A DNA stretch of 51,081 bases from an uncultured Eubacteriales bacterium (GCA_902798105.1 CADBVG010000023.1:1-51081); one strand, 5' to 3'; positions 39,328 to 47,956 are shown, counted from the first letter of the stretch. Made by a program: numbers and translations. Notes: generated from the sequence alone by a model not told the origin.

Positions 39328-39831
39328 ATGTACAACGAACTGACGGAAGTGGACATCAAGAAGATGCAGGAGGAGATCGACTACCGGATGAAGGTGGTGC
39401 GGCCAAAGTGCATCGAAGACTTGAAGACCGCCCGGGGCTTTGGCGACCTGAGCGAAAATTATGAATACAAGGCCGCCAAGCAGGAGCTGCGCCGCTGCGA
39501 CAGTCGCCTGCGCTACCTGCGGCGGATGATCGCCACCGCCAAGGTGATCAAGTCTGACACCCGGGAGGGGGTGGCGGGGCTGTTCGACAAGGTGACCATC
39601 GAGTACGTGGAGGACGGCGACACCGAGACCATCACCCTGATGACCACCCTGCGGGAGGATGCCATCAATGGCATTATCAGCAAGGAATCCCCCCTGGGCA
39701 AGGCCGTCATGGGTCGCAGGGTGGGGGAAACCGCCACCGTGCGCGTAGACGGCGGGAACAGCTATACGATAAAAGTGTTGAAGATCGAAAAGGGCAGCGA
39801 CGACGAGAGTTTGCCGATCAGCGCGTTCTGA
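39328..39831 (+). CDS. GreA/GreB-family transcription factor
   Basis: 167 residues with the N-terminal coiled coil (about 1-75), whose tip carries GFGDLSENYEYKAAK, the acidic residues that enter the RNA polymerase channel to trigger transcript cleavage. The C-terminal FKBP-like domain (about 80-155) has SPLGKAVMGRRVGETATV. It rescues backtracked polymerase. Its position after an unrelated flavoprotein is unusual for greA, so a paralogue of the main greA is possible. Confidence 0.9.
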   Translation: MYNELTEVDIKKMQEEIDYRMKVVRPKCIEDLKTARGFGDLSENYEYKAAKQELRRCDSRLRYLRRMIATAKVIKSDTREGVAGLFDKVTIEYVEDGDTETITLMTTLREDAINGIISKESPLGKAVMGRRVGETATVRVDGGNSYTIKVLKIEKGSDDESLPISAF

Positions 39832-39848
39832 AATACTGATTTATCCCC

Positions 39849-39904
39849 TTGACAGCCATCAAAATGTTTGATATAATCAATTTTGTAAAATTGATTATAT
39901 CAAA
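39849..39904 (+). promoter_or_regulatory. Consensus promoter with overlapping MarR/OhrR-type operator
   Basis: TTGACA (39849-39854), 17 bp, TATAAT (39872-39877) is a perfect consensus. A 38-bp perfect palindrome (39867-39904, half TTTGATATAATCAATTTT, centre GT) covers the -10 and start site. Each half contains its own inverted repeat, TTGATATAATCAA and TTGATTATATCAA, so two dimers could bind. The OhrR-type regulator at 40616 is the obvious candidate repressor. Confidence 0.88.
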
Positions 39905-39924
39905 TCAACAGGAGGTCAATCAAT

Positions 39925-40188
39925 ATGCATCACGACTACAGGACAAAGATGACCTGTTCCCAGATGATCAGCTACGACCTGGACGGGGACGTGGTCACCA
40001 ACATCAGCTTCCTGGGGGGCTGCAACGGCAACCTGAAGGCCATATCGAAGCTGGTGGACGGCTGGACGGTGGACAAGATCGAATCGTACCTGCTGGGCAA
40101 CCTGTGCGGAACCCGGCCCACCTCCTGCGCGGACCAGCTGGCGAAGGCTGTGCGCCAGGGCTACGAAGAAGAGAAGAAGGGGGCGTAA
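39925..40188 (+). CDS. TSCPD-domain small protein (TIGR03905-like)
   Basis: 87 residues with the TSCPD fold: VVTNISFLGGCNGNLKAIS and GNLCGTRPTSCADQLAKAV near the C-terminus (TSCPD is TSCAD here). The domain occurs at the end of some class II ribonucleotide reductases and as stand-alone proteins of unknown role. The conserved cysteines suggest a redox or metal function. AGGAGG lies upstream of the ATG. It is the first gene of the operon behind the palindromic operator. Confidence 0.85.
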   Translation: MHHDYRTKMTCSQMISYDLDGDVVTNISFLGGCNGNLKAISKLVDGWTVDKIESYLLGNLCGTRPTSCADQLAKAVRQGYEEEKKGA

Positions 40189-40191
40189 GAC

Positions 40192-40614
40192 ATGAGGATT
40201 GACGTGCGCTATTTCAGCAAGGGCGGCGCGACGAAGAAGCTGGCCGATGCCATCGCCGAGGCCGTGGGGGCCGAGGCGAAGACCGTGGATGTGCCGCTGG
40301 ATAAGTATGCCGACATCGTGTTCCTGGGGGCCAGCGTATACGGTGGCAAGCCCGACGCGGCGGTGGTGAACTTCATCAGCGCCAACGCGAAGAACATCGG
40401 CAAGATCGTGGTGTTCGGCAGCGCCTGCACGAAAAAGTCCACCTACGCGGCCATCAAGTCGGCGGCGGCGGGCAGCGCGGTAAAGACCGCGGAGATGTTC
40501 TTCCAGTGCAAGGGCGAATTCCTGTTCCTGAACAAGGGCCGCCCCAATACCCAGGACTGCGCCGACGCGGCTGAGTTTGCCCGCAAACAGGTCAAGCTGC
40601 TCGGGGTGACCTGA
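40192..40614 (+). CDS. Flavodoxin-like protein
   Basis: 140 residues with a flavodoxin fold: RYFSKGGATKKLADAIAEAV at the N-terminus (FMN phosphate loop, partly altered) and FLGASVYGGKPDAAVVNFI for the second FMN loop. It probably carries electrons. It starts three bases after the TSCPD gene stop and ends one base before the OhrR-type gene, so the three genes form one transcript. Confidence 0.85.
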   Translation: MRIDVRYFSKGGATKKLADAIAEAVGAEAKTVDVPLDKYADIVFLGASVYGGKPDAAVVNFISANAKNIGKIVVFGSACTKKSTYAAIKSAAAGSAVKTAEMFFQCKGEFLFLNKGRPNTQDCADAAEFARKQVKLLGVT

Positions 40615-40615
40615 C

Positions 40616-41050
40616 ATGGCCGAAAAGCAGTATGAGGCGCTGAAGCTGGAAAACCAGCTGTGTTTTCCGCTGTACGCCTGCGCCCGGGAGGTCGTGAAGA
40701 AGTACAAGCCCTTCTTGGACGACATCGACCTGACCTACACCCAGTACGTGACCATGATGGTGCTGTGGGAGAAGCCCTCGGTGACCAGCAAGGAGATCGG
40801 CGAGCGGCTGCACCTGGATTCGGGCACGCTGACGCCGGTGATCAAGAAGCTTGCCGAGAAGGGGCTGGTCACCCGCGCCCGCTCCGCCGAGGACGAGCGC
40901 AACCTGGTGGTCACCCTGACCGACGCAGGCCTCGCCCTGCGGGACAGGGCCGCCTGCATCCCCGGCCAAATGGGCCAGTGCATCTGCCTGAGCCCCGAGG
41001 ACGCGGGGACGCTGTATCGGATATTGTATCAGTTGTTGGGGAGTATGTAA
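40616..41050 (+). CDS. MarR-family regulator, OhrR type
   Basis: 144 residues with a winged-helix MarR fold. The N-terminus KLENQLCFPLYACAREVVKKY matches OhrR, including reactive Cys16, which is oxidised by organic hydroperoxides; FLDDIDLTYTQYVTMMVLWE follows with the conserved tyrosines. Wing residues are SAEDERNLVVTLTDAG. It is the last gene of its own operon and likely represses it through the palindrome at 39867-39904. There is no ohr gene nearby; the targets are a flavodoxin and a TSCPD protein. The stop abuts a repeat hairpin. Confidence 0.9.
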   Translation: MAEKQYEALKLENQLCFPLYACAREVVKKYKPFLDDIDLTYTQYVTMMVLWEKPSVTSKEIGERLHLDSGTLTPVIKKLAEKGLVTRARSAEDERNLVVTLTDAGLALRDRAACIPGQMGQCICLSPEDAGTLYRILYQLLGSM

Positions 41051-41228
41051 ATTCTGATTTATCGAGCCCTGCTCGATAAATCAGAACAATGAGGAATGAG
41101 GAATTAGGAATGAGGAATGGAGGAGGAAATCCTTGCGGATTTCTTTGGATTTGCACCATCATTCCTAATTCCTCATTCCTAATTCCTCATTCAATTCTGA
41201 TTTGTCGCCCCGCGATAAATCAGAATTT
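41050..41228. repeat. Hairpin-bounded repeat (ATTCTGATTT type), copy 3
   Basis: Hairpins at 41052-41086 and 41193-41228 enclose GAATGAGGAATTAGGAATGAG (left) and its complement (right). It runs from the OhrR stop codon into the end of the HAD gene on the other strand. Confidence 0.8.
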
Positions 41229-41866
41229 ATATATCTCTCCAGCCCTTCCGGCGTGTCGACGATCACCGTCGCGCCGGCTTTTTTCAATTGCTCCCTTGTG
41301 CGGAAGCCCCAGGTGACGCAGGCGCAGTCGATGCCTGCGTTTTTTGCGGTGTCGATGTCCACCTCGGAATCGCCCACATACAGGCAGCGCGCCAGGGGCA
41401 CATTCAGCTGCCGGGCGGCGGCCTGGACCATGTCGGGGTGGGGCTTGCGGCGCACGCCCTCAACCTCGCCCACGGCCAGGCTGACCGTGTCGGCAAAGAA
41501 GCGGCGGGCCAGGGGCTGCACGGCGGGGTCGGGCTTGTTGGACAGTATCGCCAGCACCAGCCCGGCGTCCTTCATGCGCCGCATCATCGGCAGGATGCCG
41601 TCGAAGGGGCGGCTCTTGTCCCCGGCGTGGAGGGCGTAGTAGGGCCGGTAGTGGGCGAGGACGGTTTCAACCTCTTCCTCGGTGTGCGTCGGCAGTATGG
41701 CGCGCATCAGGTGCCCCACGCCCCAGCCCAAATGGGGCTTGAGTTCATCAGGGGTGCGCTCGGGGAGGGAAAAGTGGCGCATGGTGTGGTTCACGGCGTC
41801 TGTGATGTCCTGCAGCGAGTCCACCACCGTGCCGTCCAGGTCGAAGAATATGGCGTCGTATTTCAT
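41165..41866 (-). CDS. HAD-family phosphatase (phosphoglycolate phosphatase-like)
   Basis: 233 residues. HAD motif I is FFDLDGTVVDS (7-17), motif II LSNKPD, motif III lysine in GVRRKPHPD and motif IV YVGDSEVDI. A helical cap at 20-85 is of the Gph/PGP type, which dephosphorylates 2-phosphoglycolate or related small phosphates. The true domain ends near ERYIN. The last 19 residues (SDLSRGDKSELNEELGMRN) are encoded by the repeat at 41165-41228, so the natural C-terminus was probably altered when the repeat arrived. The ATG at 41866 begins MKYDAIFF; longer upstream frames cross a MITE. Confidence 0.9.
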   Translation of the reverse strand: MKYDAIFFDLDGTVVDSLQDITDAVNHTMRHFSLPERTPDELKPHLGWGVGHLMRAILPTHTEEEVETVLAHYRPYYALHAGDKSRPFDGILPMMRRMKDAGLVLAILSNKPDPAVQPLARRFFADTVSLAVGEVEGVRRKPHPDMVQAAARQLNVPLARCLYVGDSEVDIDTAKNAGIDCACVTWGFRTREQLKKAGATVIVDTPEGLERYINSDLSRGDKSELNEELGMRN

Positions 41867-41886
41867 GGTTGCTCCTATACGCAAGC

Positions 41887-41910
41887 AGGGGCGCCGCATC
41901 GGCGCCCCTA
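41887..41910. repeat. REP-like half palindrome
   Basis: AGGGGCGCC..GGCGCCCCT, a short member of the family at 3253 and 14653. Confidence 0.6.
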
Positions 41911-41926
41911 CGGTAATCCATTGACT

Positions 41927-42044
41927 TAGGGAAATACCGCACAAACGGGCGGCATGTCTGGCGGTGCCATTTCCGCCATGCACATCCTGCAAATTCCTTG
42001 ACTTGCCGCCAGCAAGCCTGCCCTTATTATGCGGTATTTCCTTA
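41927..42044. mobile_element. MITE-like element, copy 5
   Basis: 118 bp with ends TAGGGAAATACCGCACAAA and TTATGCGGTATTTCCTTA, TA on both flanks. The interior is diverged and contains an ACTTGCCGCCAGCAAGC palindrome. The right TA (42043-42044) begins the TAA stop codon of the HPr gene. Confidence 0.8.
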
Positions 42045-42302
42045 CAGGTTCTCCTCCAGGAAGGCCAGCAGGCCGGTGGCGGCCTCTTCCTCGTTGGCGC
42101 CATCACAGGTGATGGTGACCTCGCAGCCCTGCTTCACGCCCAGGGCCATCAGCTTCATCAGCTGGCCCAGGTTGACCGTCTTGCCGTTGGCGGTAATGGT
42201 GACGGTGGTGTCGGCATAGCTCTTGGCCTTCTTGGCTAGCAGGCCGGCGGGACGGGCGTGGATGCCCAGGGCGTCCTTGATGGTGTAGGTAAACTGCTTC
42301 AT
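42042..42302 (-). CDS. HPr-family phosphocarrier
   Basis: 86 residues with the HPr fold. The phospho-accepting His15 is in LGIHARPAGLLAKKA. The regulatory Ser46 site (usually NLKSIMG) reads NLGQLMK, so Gln replaces the serine and HPr kinase could not phosphorylate it. It would pass phosphate from enzyme I to EIIA. Lying in the ula cluster, it is probably dedicated to this PTS and uncoupled from carbon-catabolite signalling. The TAA stop is formed by MITE copy 5. Confidence 0.9.
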   Translation of the reverse strand: MKQFTYTIKDALGIHARPAGLLAKKAKSYADTTVTITANGKTVNLGQLMKLMALGVKQGCEVTITCDGANEEEAATGLLAFLEENL

Positions 42303-42394
42303 GGAATGTCGCTCCTTTACAAATTGGTTGATAGGTCGGTTAAAACCGTAACATATTTATTATACGCCATGCGGGGGCGGTTGTCAATCTACGA

Positions 42395-43180
42395 TCAACA
42401 AACCTCCGGGTAATCGGCGGCGCGGGCCTGTATGACCTGCATACCGATGGCGCGCAGCCGCTTCAGCACATCGTCGGGGGCCAGCTCGTCGGTGATCACG
42501 CAGCCCTTCTTCTCCAGGTGGAAGCTGGCGTAGGTGCCGGCCTTGCCGATCTTGGTGTAGTCGGCGAGTATAAAGTAGGCGTCGGCGTGTTCGATCATCG
42601 TCTCGTTGATGCCCAGCTCCGAGGGGATGCCGCAGAGTATCTCCCCGTCGGGGGAGATGCCGGTGCAGCCCAGGAAGGCCTTGTCGGCGCGCACGTCCAT
42701 CAGGTTGCGCAGGGCCAGGTCGCCGGTGAGGATGTGGCGCGTGCCCCGCAGCACGCCGCCGGACAGCTGCACGTCCACGCCCTCGGGAAAGCGGTGGCCC
42801 ACCATCATGGCGTTGTTGGTGAACGCGCTGGCGGTCTTGCCCTCCAGGTGGTCCAGCAGCGCGAGCGCTGTGTTGCTGCCGTTGATGAGCAGCGTGTCGC
42901 CGCTATTGACCTGGGTCGCCGCGCAGCGGGCGATCAGGCGCTGGCACAGGGCCACCTGCTCCTTTTCGTCCGGGGCGATGGCGCGCACGTCCACCGTCGC
43001 GCCGCCGTGGAAGCGGCTGATCTTGCCCTGCTCCTCCAGGGTTTGCAGGTCGCGCCGGACGGTCATCGCGGAGATGTCGAAGGCCCGGGCCAGCTCATCC
43101 ACCAGGATTTCCTGCCGGTCGCGGATCATGGCCAGCATCTCGGCATGGCGAAGGTTGACGGTCTGGCGATCTCGTTTCAT
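42395..43180 (-). CDS. DeoR-family regulator, probable regulator of the ula locus
   Basis: 261 residues. The winged HTH at the N-terminus has LVDELARAFDISAMTVRRDLQTLEEQGKI, the DeoR signature, written here only to locate it (about 25-55). The C-terminal sensor domain has GDTLLINGSNTALALLDHL and ADKAFLGCTGISPDGEI, which bind a sugar phosphate. UlaR of E. coli is in this family. GGAG precedes the ATG at 43180; longer frames upstream overlap the next gene. It lies between the HAD and HPr genes of the PTS cluster, so the operator sites near 47957-48034 are likely its targets. Confidence 0.85.
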   Translation of the reverse strand: MKRDRQTVNLRHAEMLAMIRDRQEILVDELARAFDISAMTVRRDLQTLEEQGKISRFHGGATVDVRAIAPDEKEQVALCQRLIARCAATQVNSGDTLLINGSNTALALLDHLEGKTASAFTNNAMMVGHRFPEGVDVQLSGGVLRGTRHILTGDLALRNLMDVRADKAFLGCTGISPDGEILCGIPSELGINETMIEHADAYFILADYTKIGKAGTYASFHLEKKGCVITDELAPDDVLKRLRAIGMQVIQARAADYPEVC

Positions 43181-43199
43181 GGTCGGGCTCCTTTGGGGG

Positions 43200-43889
43200 T
43201 TATGCGTTTTCCAGCAGTGCGGGAAGCTCGGAGAATGCCCGGATGCGCCTGATGCCCTCCGGAACGTCCACGGGGTCGGCGCTCGGGTTGAACCAGTAGG
43301 CGGCCAGGCCCGCGTCCCGGGCGCCCAGGGCGTCGCTTTCCAAGCTGTCGCCCACGAACGCGCACTCCGCCGGGGCGCACCCGGCCTTTTCGGCGCACAG
43401 CAGGAACAGCTCCGGCGCCGGCTTTTCCACGCCGGCTTCCTCGCTGGTGACGATGTAGTCCACATAGGCCATCAGCCCCAGGCGCTTCAGCTTGGCGTAC
43501 TGCCAGTTGGCGGTCATGTTGGTGCCGATGCCGATGGTGTAGCCCGATAGGCGCAGGCTTCCCAGCGTCTCGATCGCGCCATGGGTGGGCCGGATGCGCT
43601 CCAGCAGCGTGGACCAGTAGAGCGCCTCCATCTCCGGCGCATGGGCGATGGGCTTGCCGGCGGCCTCCAGCAGCATCTGGTAGCGGATCAGCCGGTTGTG
43701 AAGGGCGGCACAGCTGCCGAGGCGCTGCTTCTGCCTGTTCAGGGCCTCCCGGTTCAGCGCGTCGAAGCGCTCGTCATCCAGGCCCAGGTTGGCCCTGACA
43801 TAGGCCATCAGCCGCTTCATGGCGAAGGCGTGGGCAGAAGTGAAGTCGTACAGCGTGTCGTCGAGGTCAAATATGATGGATTTGATCAT
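43200..43889 (-). CDS. HAD-superfamily hydrolase (YjjG-like)
   Basis: 229 residues. Motif I is IFDLDDTLYDF (6-16) with the second Asp, motif III lysine in GVEKPAPELF and motif IV FVGDSLESDALGA. A large helical cap is present. YjjG-type enzymes dephosphorylate nucleotides or sugar phosphates. Its place inside the ula cluster suggests a sugar-phosphate or stress-relief role, which is inference. GGAG lies before the ATG at 43889. Confidence 0.87.
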   Translation of the reverse strand: MIKSIIFDLDDTLYDFTSAHAFAMKRLMAYVRANLGLDDERFDALNREALNRQKQRLGSCAALHNRLIRYQMLLEAAGKPIAHAPEMEALYWSTLLERIRPTHGAIETLGSLRLSGYTIGIGTNMTANWQYAKLKRLGLMAYVDYIVTSEEAGVEKPAPELFLLCAEKAGCAPAECAFVGDSLESDALGARDAGLAAYWFNPSADPVDVPEGIRRIRAFSELPALLENA

Positions 43890-43962
43890 AGGACTCCTGA
43901 AAATGCATACCGCCGGCGGCGGCATTGCCACCGCCGGCGGTCGCCGTATCGGTAGGGGTGTG

Positions 43963-44271
43963 TCAGTCCAGCAGGCCGGCGTCCTTCATGGCCTGCTCCA
44001 TCTCGGGAGCGGACATGATGTTCTTCAGGCCCAGCACGACGGTACCCTTCTTCTGGGCATCGGCGAACATGTTGGCGAAGTTGCGGGCGCACAGCACGAT
44101 GTCGTAGTTGGGCGCGGCGCTCTTGCCCTCGGAAATGGAGCAGTGGTGGAGGGAGGCGGGCTTGACGCCCATCTTGTTCAGCACCTTCTGCAGGGTCATC
44201 TTCATCATCAGCGAGGAACCGGCGCCGTTGGCGCAGCAAACCATGAATTTCTTGTTGTCGAGCTTAGACAT
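43963..44271 (-). CDS. ulaB: PTS enzyme IIB, ascorbate type
   Basis: 102 residues with the phosphorylatable cysteine in MVCCANGAGSSLMMKM (Cys13), the IIB loop of the ascorbate/galactitol family. It accepts phosphate from IIA (46114) and gives it to the sugar on IIC (44358). An ATG at 44289 is upstream, but AAAGGAAA overlaps its codons; the ATG at 44271 seven bases after that site is the better start. Confidence 0.87.
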   Translation of the reverse strand: MSKLDNKKFMVCCANGAGSSLMMKMTLQKVLNKMGVKPASLHHCSISEGKSAAPNYDIVLCARNFANMFADAQKKGTVVLGLKNIMSAPEMEQAMKDAGLLD

Positions 44272-44357
44272 GTTGATATTTCCTTTCATATTGGATATCG
44301 TTGGGGGAAAGGTCCTGCGCGCCGCGAAGCGGCGCAGTCGAAGGACCTGTCAATGAA

Positions 44358-45857
44358 TTACTTCCGCTTGGAAGCCATGTACTCCTTGTAGGCCTCGTAA
44401 TCCTCGGTGATCAGGAAGTAGCCCTTGGGATCGCGCATGTACTCGATCTGGGGCAGGGCCAGCAGCAGGATGGCAACCACCGCCACGCCAGCGTAGCTGA
44501 GGAACTTCAGGATCACGGTGATGGCCGGCCACACGGTCGCCCAGTCGAACATGCCCAGATAGCCGCCGTACTGCGCCATGCCAACCCAGCCCGCGATGAA
44601 GGCGGAGCCGAAGACCTGGATCAGGCCGGACAGGAAGGGGATGCACAGGCAGGCCTTCAGGCCGCCCTTTTCGTTGGCAACCAGGCCGATGGTGGCGTTG
44701 TCGAAGAACACCGGCACGAAGCCGCAGATGATGAGCACGGGGCTGTGGAAGATGATCAGCGCCACGATGGCCACCAGCTGGCCGGCAAGGCCCGCCAGGA
44801 AGCCGAAGGTCACGGCGTTGGCGTCGCCGAAGCCGTAGCAGACCGCGCAGTCAACACCGGGCACGGAGGAGGGCAGCAGCTTGTCGGCGATGCCCTGGAA
44901 GGAGGCGGTCAGCTCGGTGACGAAGGTACGAACGCCCAGCTGCAGGATCGCCAGGTACACGGCGAAGTTCAGGCAGGTGGTCAGGACGTACATCACGAAG
45001 CTGGCGTTCTCGGCCAGGCTGCCCTGCTCCACGAAGAAGGGTTTGCCGATGACGGTCATGATGATGCCGAAGAAGATGGTCATCAGGATGGCGGTGCAGA
45101 CCATGTTCTCGTTGAAGATGGAGAAGAAGCCGGGCAGTTCCATATCGCCGACCTTCTTGATCTCCTTCTTGCGCTTGCCGCCGTTGGTGCCGAACAGCTT
45201 GTCGGCCAGGATATAGCCCAGGCGGATGCCGAACATCTGCTGGTGGGCGATGGCGAAGCCCGCGCCGTCGGTCAGCTCCTGCATGGGCTTGACGGTCAGG
45301 TTGGAACCCACGGCCCAGTACGCGCCGAGGATGATGGACATGATGATCAGCATCGGGACGGTCTTGATGCCGCCCTGCCACAGTCCGGGCAGCGCGAACA
45401 GGATCAGCCAGTAGGCGGTGGCAGCCTGCTGCACCTGCACGTGGCCGGTGGTGAACAGGGAGCGGCACTTGGTGATCTTGTTGAAGCGAACCAGCAGGAT
45501 GTTTACGATGAAAGCGATCAGCAGCAGGGTCAGCGCGGAGGAGAAGGCCGCGCCGAACTGCTCTTCGACGCCCGCGGTGACGGCGTTCTGGCCGTAGTAG
45601 GGGTCGATGACCGCGGCGGTCAGGTTGAAGCGGTCCTTCAGGCCGGCCAGTATGGGCCGGAAGTTGCTGGTCAGTCCGCCGGAGCCGACGTTCAGGATCA
45701 GCATGCCGATGATGGCCTTCAGGGTGCCGCCCAGCACGTCATACCACTTTTTCTTCATCAGGATGTAACCGATCATCGTGATGAAGCCGATCATGAAGGG
45801 AGCCTGGCGCAGGATGTACGTCGTAAAGAACTCCCAGATGGAAACGAGAATATTCAC
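44358..45857 (-). CDS. ulaA: PTS enzyme IIC, ascorbate type
   Basis: 499-residue membrane permease with about eleven TM helices, of the UlaA/SgaT family: TTYILRQAPFMIGFITMIGY at the N-terminus, a GAGFAIAHQQMFG loop and PGVDCAVCYGFGDANAVTFG. It transports and phosphorylates L-ascorbate in known members. Neighbouring IIA, IIB, UlaG and UlaE support ascorbate or a close uronate-lactone analogue. Confidence 0.92.
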   Translation of the reverse strand: MNILVSIWEFFTTYILRQAPFMIGFITMIGYILMKKKWYDVLGGTLKAIIGMLILNVGSGGLTSNFRPILAGLKDRFNLTAAVIDPYYGQNAVTAGVEEQFGAAFSSALTLLLIAFIVNILLVRFNKITKCRSLFTTGHVQVQQAATAYWLILFALPGLWQGGIKTVPMLIIMSIILGAYWAVGSNLTVKPMQELTDGAGFAIAHQQMFGIRLGYILADKLFGTNGGKRKKEIKKVGDMELPGFFSIFNENMVCTAILMTIFFGIIMTVIGKPFFVEQGSLAENASFVMYVLTTCLNFAVYLAILQLGVRTFVTELTASFQGIADKLLPSSVPGVDCAVCYGFGDANAVTFGFLAGLAGQLVAIVALIIFHSPVLIICGFVPVFFDNATIGLVANEKGGLKACLCIPFLSGLIQVFGSAFIAGWVGMAQYGGYLGMFDWATVWPAITVILKFLSYAGVAVVAILLLALPQIEYMRDPKGYFLITEDYEAYKEYMASKRK

Positions 45858-45924
45858 GGAATTACCCCTCTCTGTCGTTGGTGGGTGTGGCGGCAGGCTG
45901 CCGCCAGTTCGGATTTACTGGGTA

Positions 45925-46096
45925 GCCTTCCTCCGATGGGGAAGGTGGATTTGACGAAAAATGCTCGCTTTGTTTCGTCAAAGACGGATGAGGTCCTCGT
46001 TGATGGAACAACGACGGTCCGAACAAAGGCGCGAAGCGTATGTGTGGGGACCTCATCCGCCCCCCTGCGGGGGCACCTTCCTCATAGGGGAAGGCA
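45925..46096. repeat. Long inverted repeat (CTTCCCCCGGTGGGGAAGG type), copy 3
   Basis: Same architecture as 15919-16097, with degraded outer arms (CCTTCCTCCGATGGGGAAGG). It lies between the IIA and IIC genes, so a processing or attenuation effect on the ula transcript is possible. Confidence 0.75.
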
Positions 46097-46113
46097 TTTG
46101 GGAATCGGATCGA

Positions 46114-46602
46114 TCAGAAATCGTCCTCCGGGGGATAGTCGGCCTCGGCCTTGAGGATGTCCTCGGGGGTGTTGGCCGCCATCAGGGCGTCCAGCAGGGG
46201 CTCGTTGGTGAAGATCTGCATCAGTTGCTGCATGTTATCCAGGTGCTCGTTGGGGTCCTTGGCGGCCAGGGTGAAGAACAGGCGGGCGATCTTGTCCTCG
46301 CCGTCCTCGTCCTTGCCGAAGTCCACGTCCTCCTTGACGCGCATGAAGCCCACGGCGGTCTGGTTGGCGCCCTCGGCGCCCTCCTGGCTGTGGGGCATGG
46401 CCACGTAGTGCTCAAACACCACGTAGGGGCCGTACTTTTCGATGCAGTCCACGATCTGCTGGTAGTAGTTGTCGGACACGTAGCCGGTCTTCGCCAGGGA
46501 TTCGCAGCTCAGCTTCACGGCCTCCTGCCAGGAATCCACCTTATCGACGAACTTATAGTGGCCACGCTCGACGATCTTCTGAAGAATGGTCTTGTCTGCC
46601 AT
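46114..46602 (-). CDS. ulaC: PTS enzyme IIA, ascorbate/mannitol type
   Basis: 162 residues of the PTS EIIA-2 fold. The phospho-accepting His71 lies in HYVAMPHSQEGAEG. It receives phosphate from HPr. The gene is between ulaG and ulaA on the same strand. The C-terminal tail is acidic (PPEDDF). Confidence 0.9.
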   Translation of the reverse strand: MADKTILQKIVERGHYKFVDKVDSWQEAVKLSCESLAKTGYVSDNYYQQIVDCIEKYGPYVVFEHYVAMPHSQEGAEGANQTAVGFMRVKEDVDFGKDEDGEDKIARLFFTLAAKDPNEHLDNMQQLMQIFTNEPLLDALMAANTPEDILKAEADYPPEDDF

Positions 46603-46633
46603 GGTGTTCCTCCTTATTCGATTGCCGGGTGGA

Positions 46634-46730
46634 AAAGGTTCTTCGACTGCGCGGGCCGCCGGCCCGCTCCGCTCGGAATGACAGCGCGTCGCGCCGTGTC
46701 ATCCTGAGCGGAGTGAGGGACCTTCTCCCC
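46634..46730. repeat. Palindromic TCATTCTGAGCG-type repeat
   Basis: Inverted pair: AAGGTTCTTCGACTGCGC and its partner around TCATCCTGAGCGGAGTGAGG. It lies between the ulaG and ulaC genes and is related to the short motif at 31268. Confidence 0.6.
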
Positions 46731-46747
46731 GGCGATACCCATCCGGC

Positions 46748-47851
46748 TTACAGGCAGGACCTGTAGGGGATGTTCTGGGGCGCCTCGAAGCAGTCCTCGA
46801 AGCCGCGGCGATGGTGGAAGTAGATCTTGTCCTTGTCCTGGGGATAGACGTACTTGCCGCCGACCTGCCAGAAGAACGGGTGGAACTTGTACTCGTTGCG
46901 GTCCTTCTTGAAATCGTAGAGCAGCTTGATCTCCTCGCAATCGGCCTGGAAGTTGGTCCACACATCCCAGTGGATGGGCACGACCACCTTGCAGCGCAGG
47001 TTCTCGGCCATGCGCAGCACGTCGATGGAGGTCATCTTGTCCTGCATGCCGATGGGGTTTTCGCCGAAGGAGCCGAAGGCCACGTCGATGTCGTGGTCCT
47101 TGCCGTGCTTGGCGAAGTAGATGGAGAAGTGGCTGTCGCCGGAGTGGTAGATATTGCCGCCGGGGGTCTTGACCAGGTAGTTGACGGCCTTCTCGTCCAT
47201 GTCGGTGGGGCACTTGCCGGTCAGCTCCTCCCGGTCGGGGCCGGTGGAATCGGTGGTGACGATGCAGGTGCGGTCAAAGCTGTCCAGGCAGACGATCTCG
47301 ATGTCCTTGATCTTGATGACATCGCCGGGCTTGACGATCCTGCAGCGCTCCTCGGGCACGCCCCACTTCACCCAGGTCTCAACGGACTTGAGCGGGCCGA
47401 TGAAGGGCACGGGGATCTCCTTGCCGTTTTCATCGGTGGTGGTCATGCCGCTGTTGATCACGTGGGCCGCCCACTCGGCGGACATGTGGTCCTGGTGGTA
47501 GTGGGTGGCCAGCACCGCGTCCACCTGCTTGAAGGCGAAGGGGTCGATCACGAAGGGCACGTTGCGCAGGTTCGGCTGCATGGCGCGGCCGCCGCACATG
47601 TTGGCCATCTGATGGCCCACCTTCATCTTGCCGTCGCCGTGGGTGCGCTTGCCGTTGCCGCACCACAGGTCGATCGTGATGTTCGCGCCGCCCGGGGTCT
47701 TGAACCAGATGCCGGTGCAGCCCAGCCACCACATGGCGACGTTGCCGGGCTGGACGACCTCGTTCTCGATGTCCTCGACCAGCCAGGTGCCCCACTCGGG
47801 GAACGTTGACATGATCCACTTCTCGCGGGTCATTTCGGATACCTTGCTCAT
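46748..47851 (-). CDS. ulaG: L-ascorbate-6-phosphate lactonase
   Basis: 367 residues of the metallo-beta-lactamase fold. The metal motif [10 protein letters not shown] holds His117, His119, Asp121 and His122, and [11 protein letters not shown] and [10 protein letters not shown] give further ligands. UlaG opens L-ascorbate-6-phosphate to 3-keto-L-gulonate-6-phosphate. The start [21 protein letters not shown] is typical of the family. It is the first gene of the minus-strand ula operon. Confidence 0.95.
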   Translation of the reverse strand: MSKVSEMTREKWIMSTFPEWGTWLVEDIENEVVQPGNVAMWWLGCTGIWFKTPGGANITIDLWCGNGKRTHGDGKMKVGHQMANMCGGRAMQPNLRNVPFVIDPFAFKQVDAVLATHYHQDHMSAEWAAHVINSGMTTTDENGKEIPVPFIGPLKSVETWVKWGVPEERCRIVKPGDVIKIKDIEIVCLDSFDRTCIVTTDSTGPDREELTGKCPTDMDEKAVNYLVKTPGGNIYHSGDSHFSIYFAKHGKDHDIDVAFGSFGENPIGMQDKMTSIDVLRMAENLRCKVVVPIHWDVWTNFQADCEEIKLLYDFKKDRNEYKFHPFFWQVGGKYVYPQDKDKIYFHHRRGFEDCFEAPQNIPYRSCL

Positions 47852-47902
47852 TTAATTCCTCCCTTTCTCCCGTTAATGTTCGTTTCCAACCTTTGCTCTT
47901 CC

Positions 47903-47931
47903 ATTATACGCGAAAATAAACAGAATTTCAA
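47903..47931 (-). promoter_or_regulatory. Promoter of the ulaG operon
   Basis: On the minus strand TTGAAA (plus 47926-47931), 17 bp, TATAAT (47903-47908), 52 bases before the ulaG start. Confidence 0.85.
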
Positions 47932-47956
47932 GCGGCGCTTTACAATTTGCGGGGTA

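Noticed and set aside
41867..42106. Longer N-terminus for the HAD phosphatase reaching upstream
   Set aside because: The extension runs through MITE copy 5 and into the HPr gene. The HAD motif begins at the ATG at 41866.
43181..43465. Longer N-terminus for the DeoR regulator
   Set aside because: The extra codons overlap the HAD gene in another frame and are low-complexity. The ATG at 43180 has a good ribosome site.
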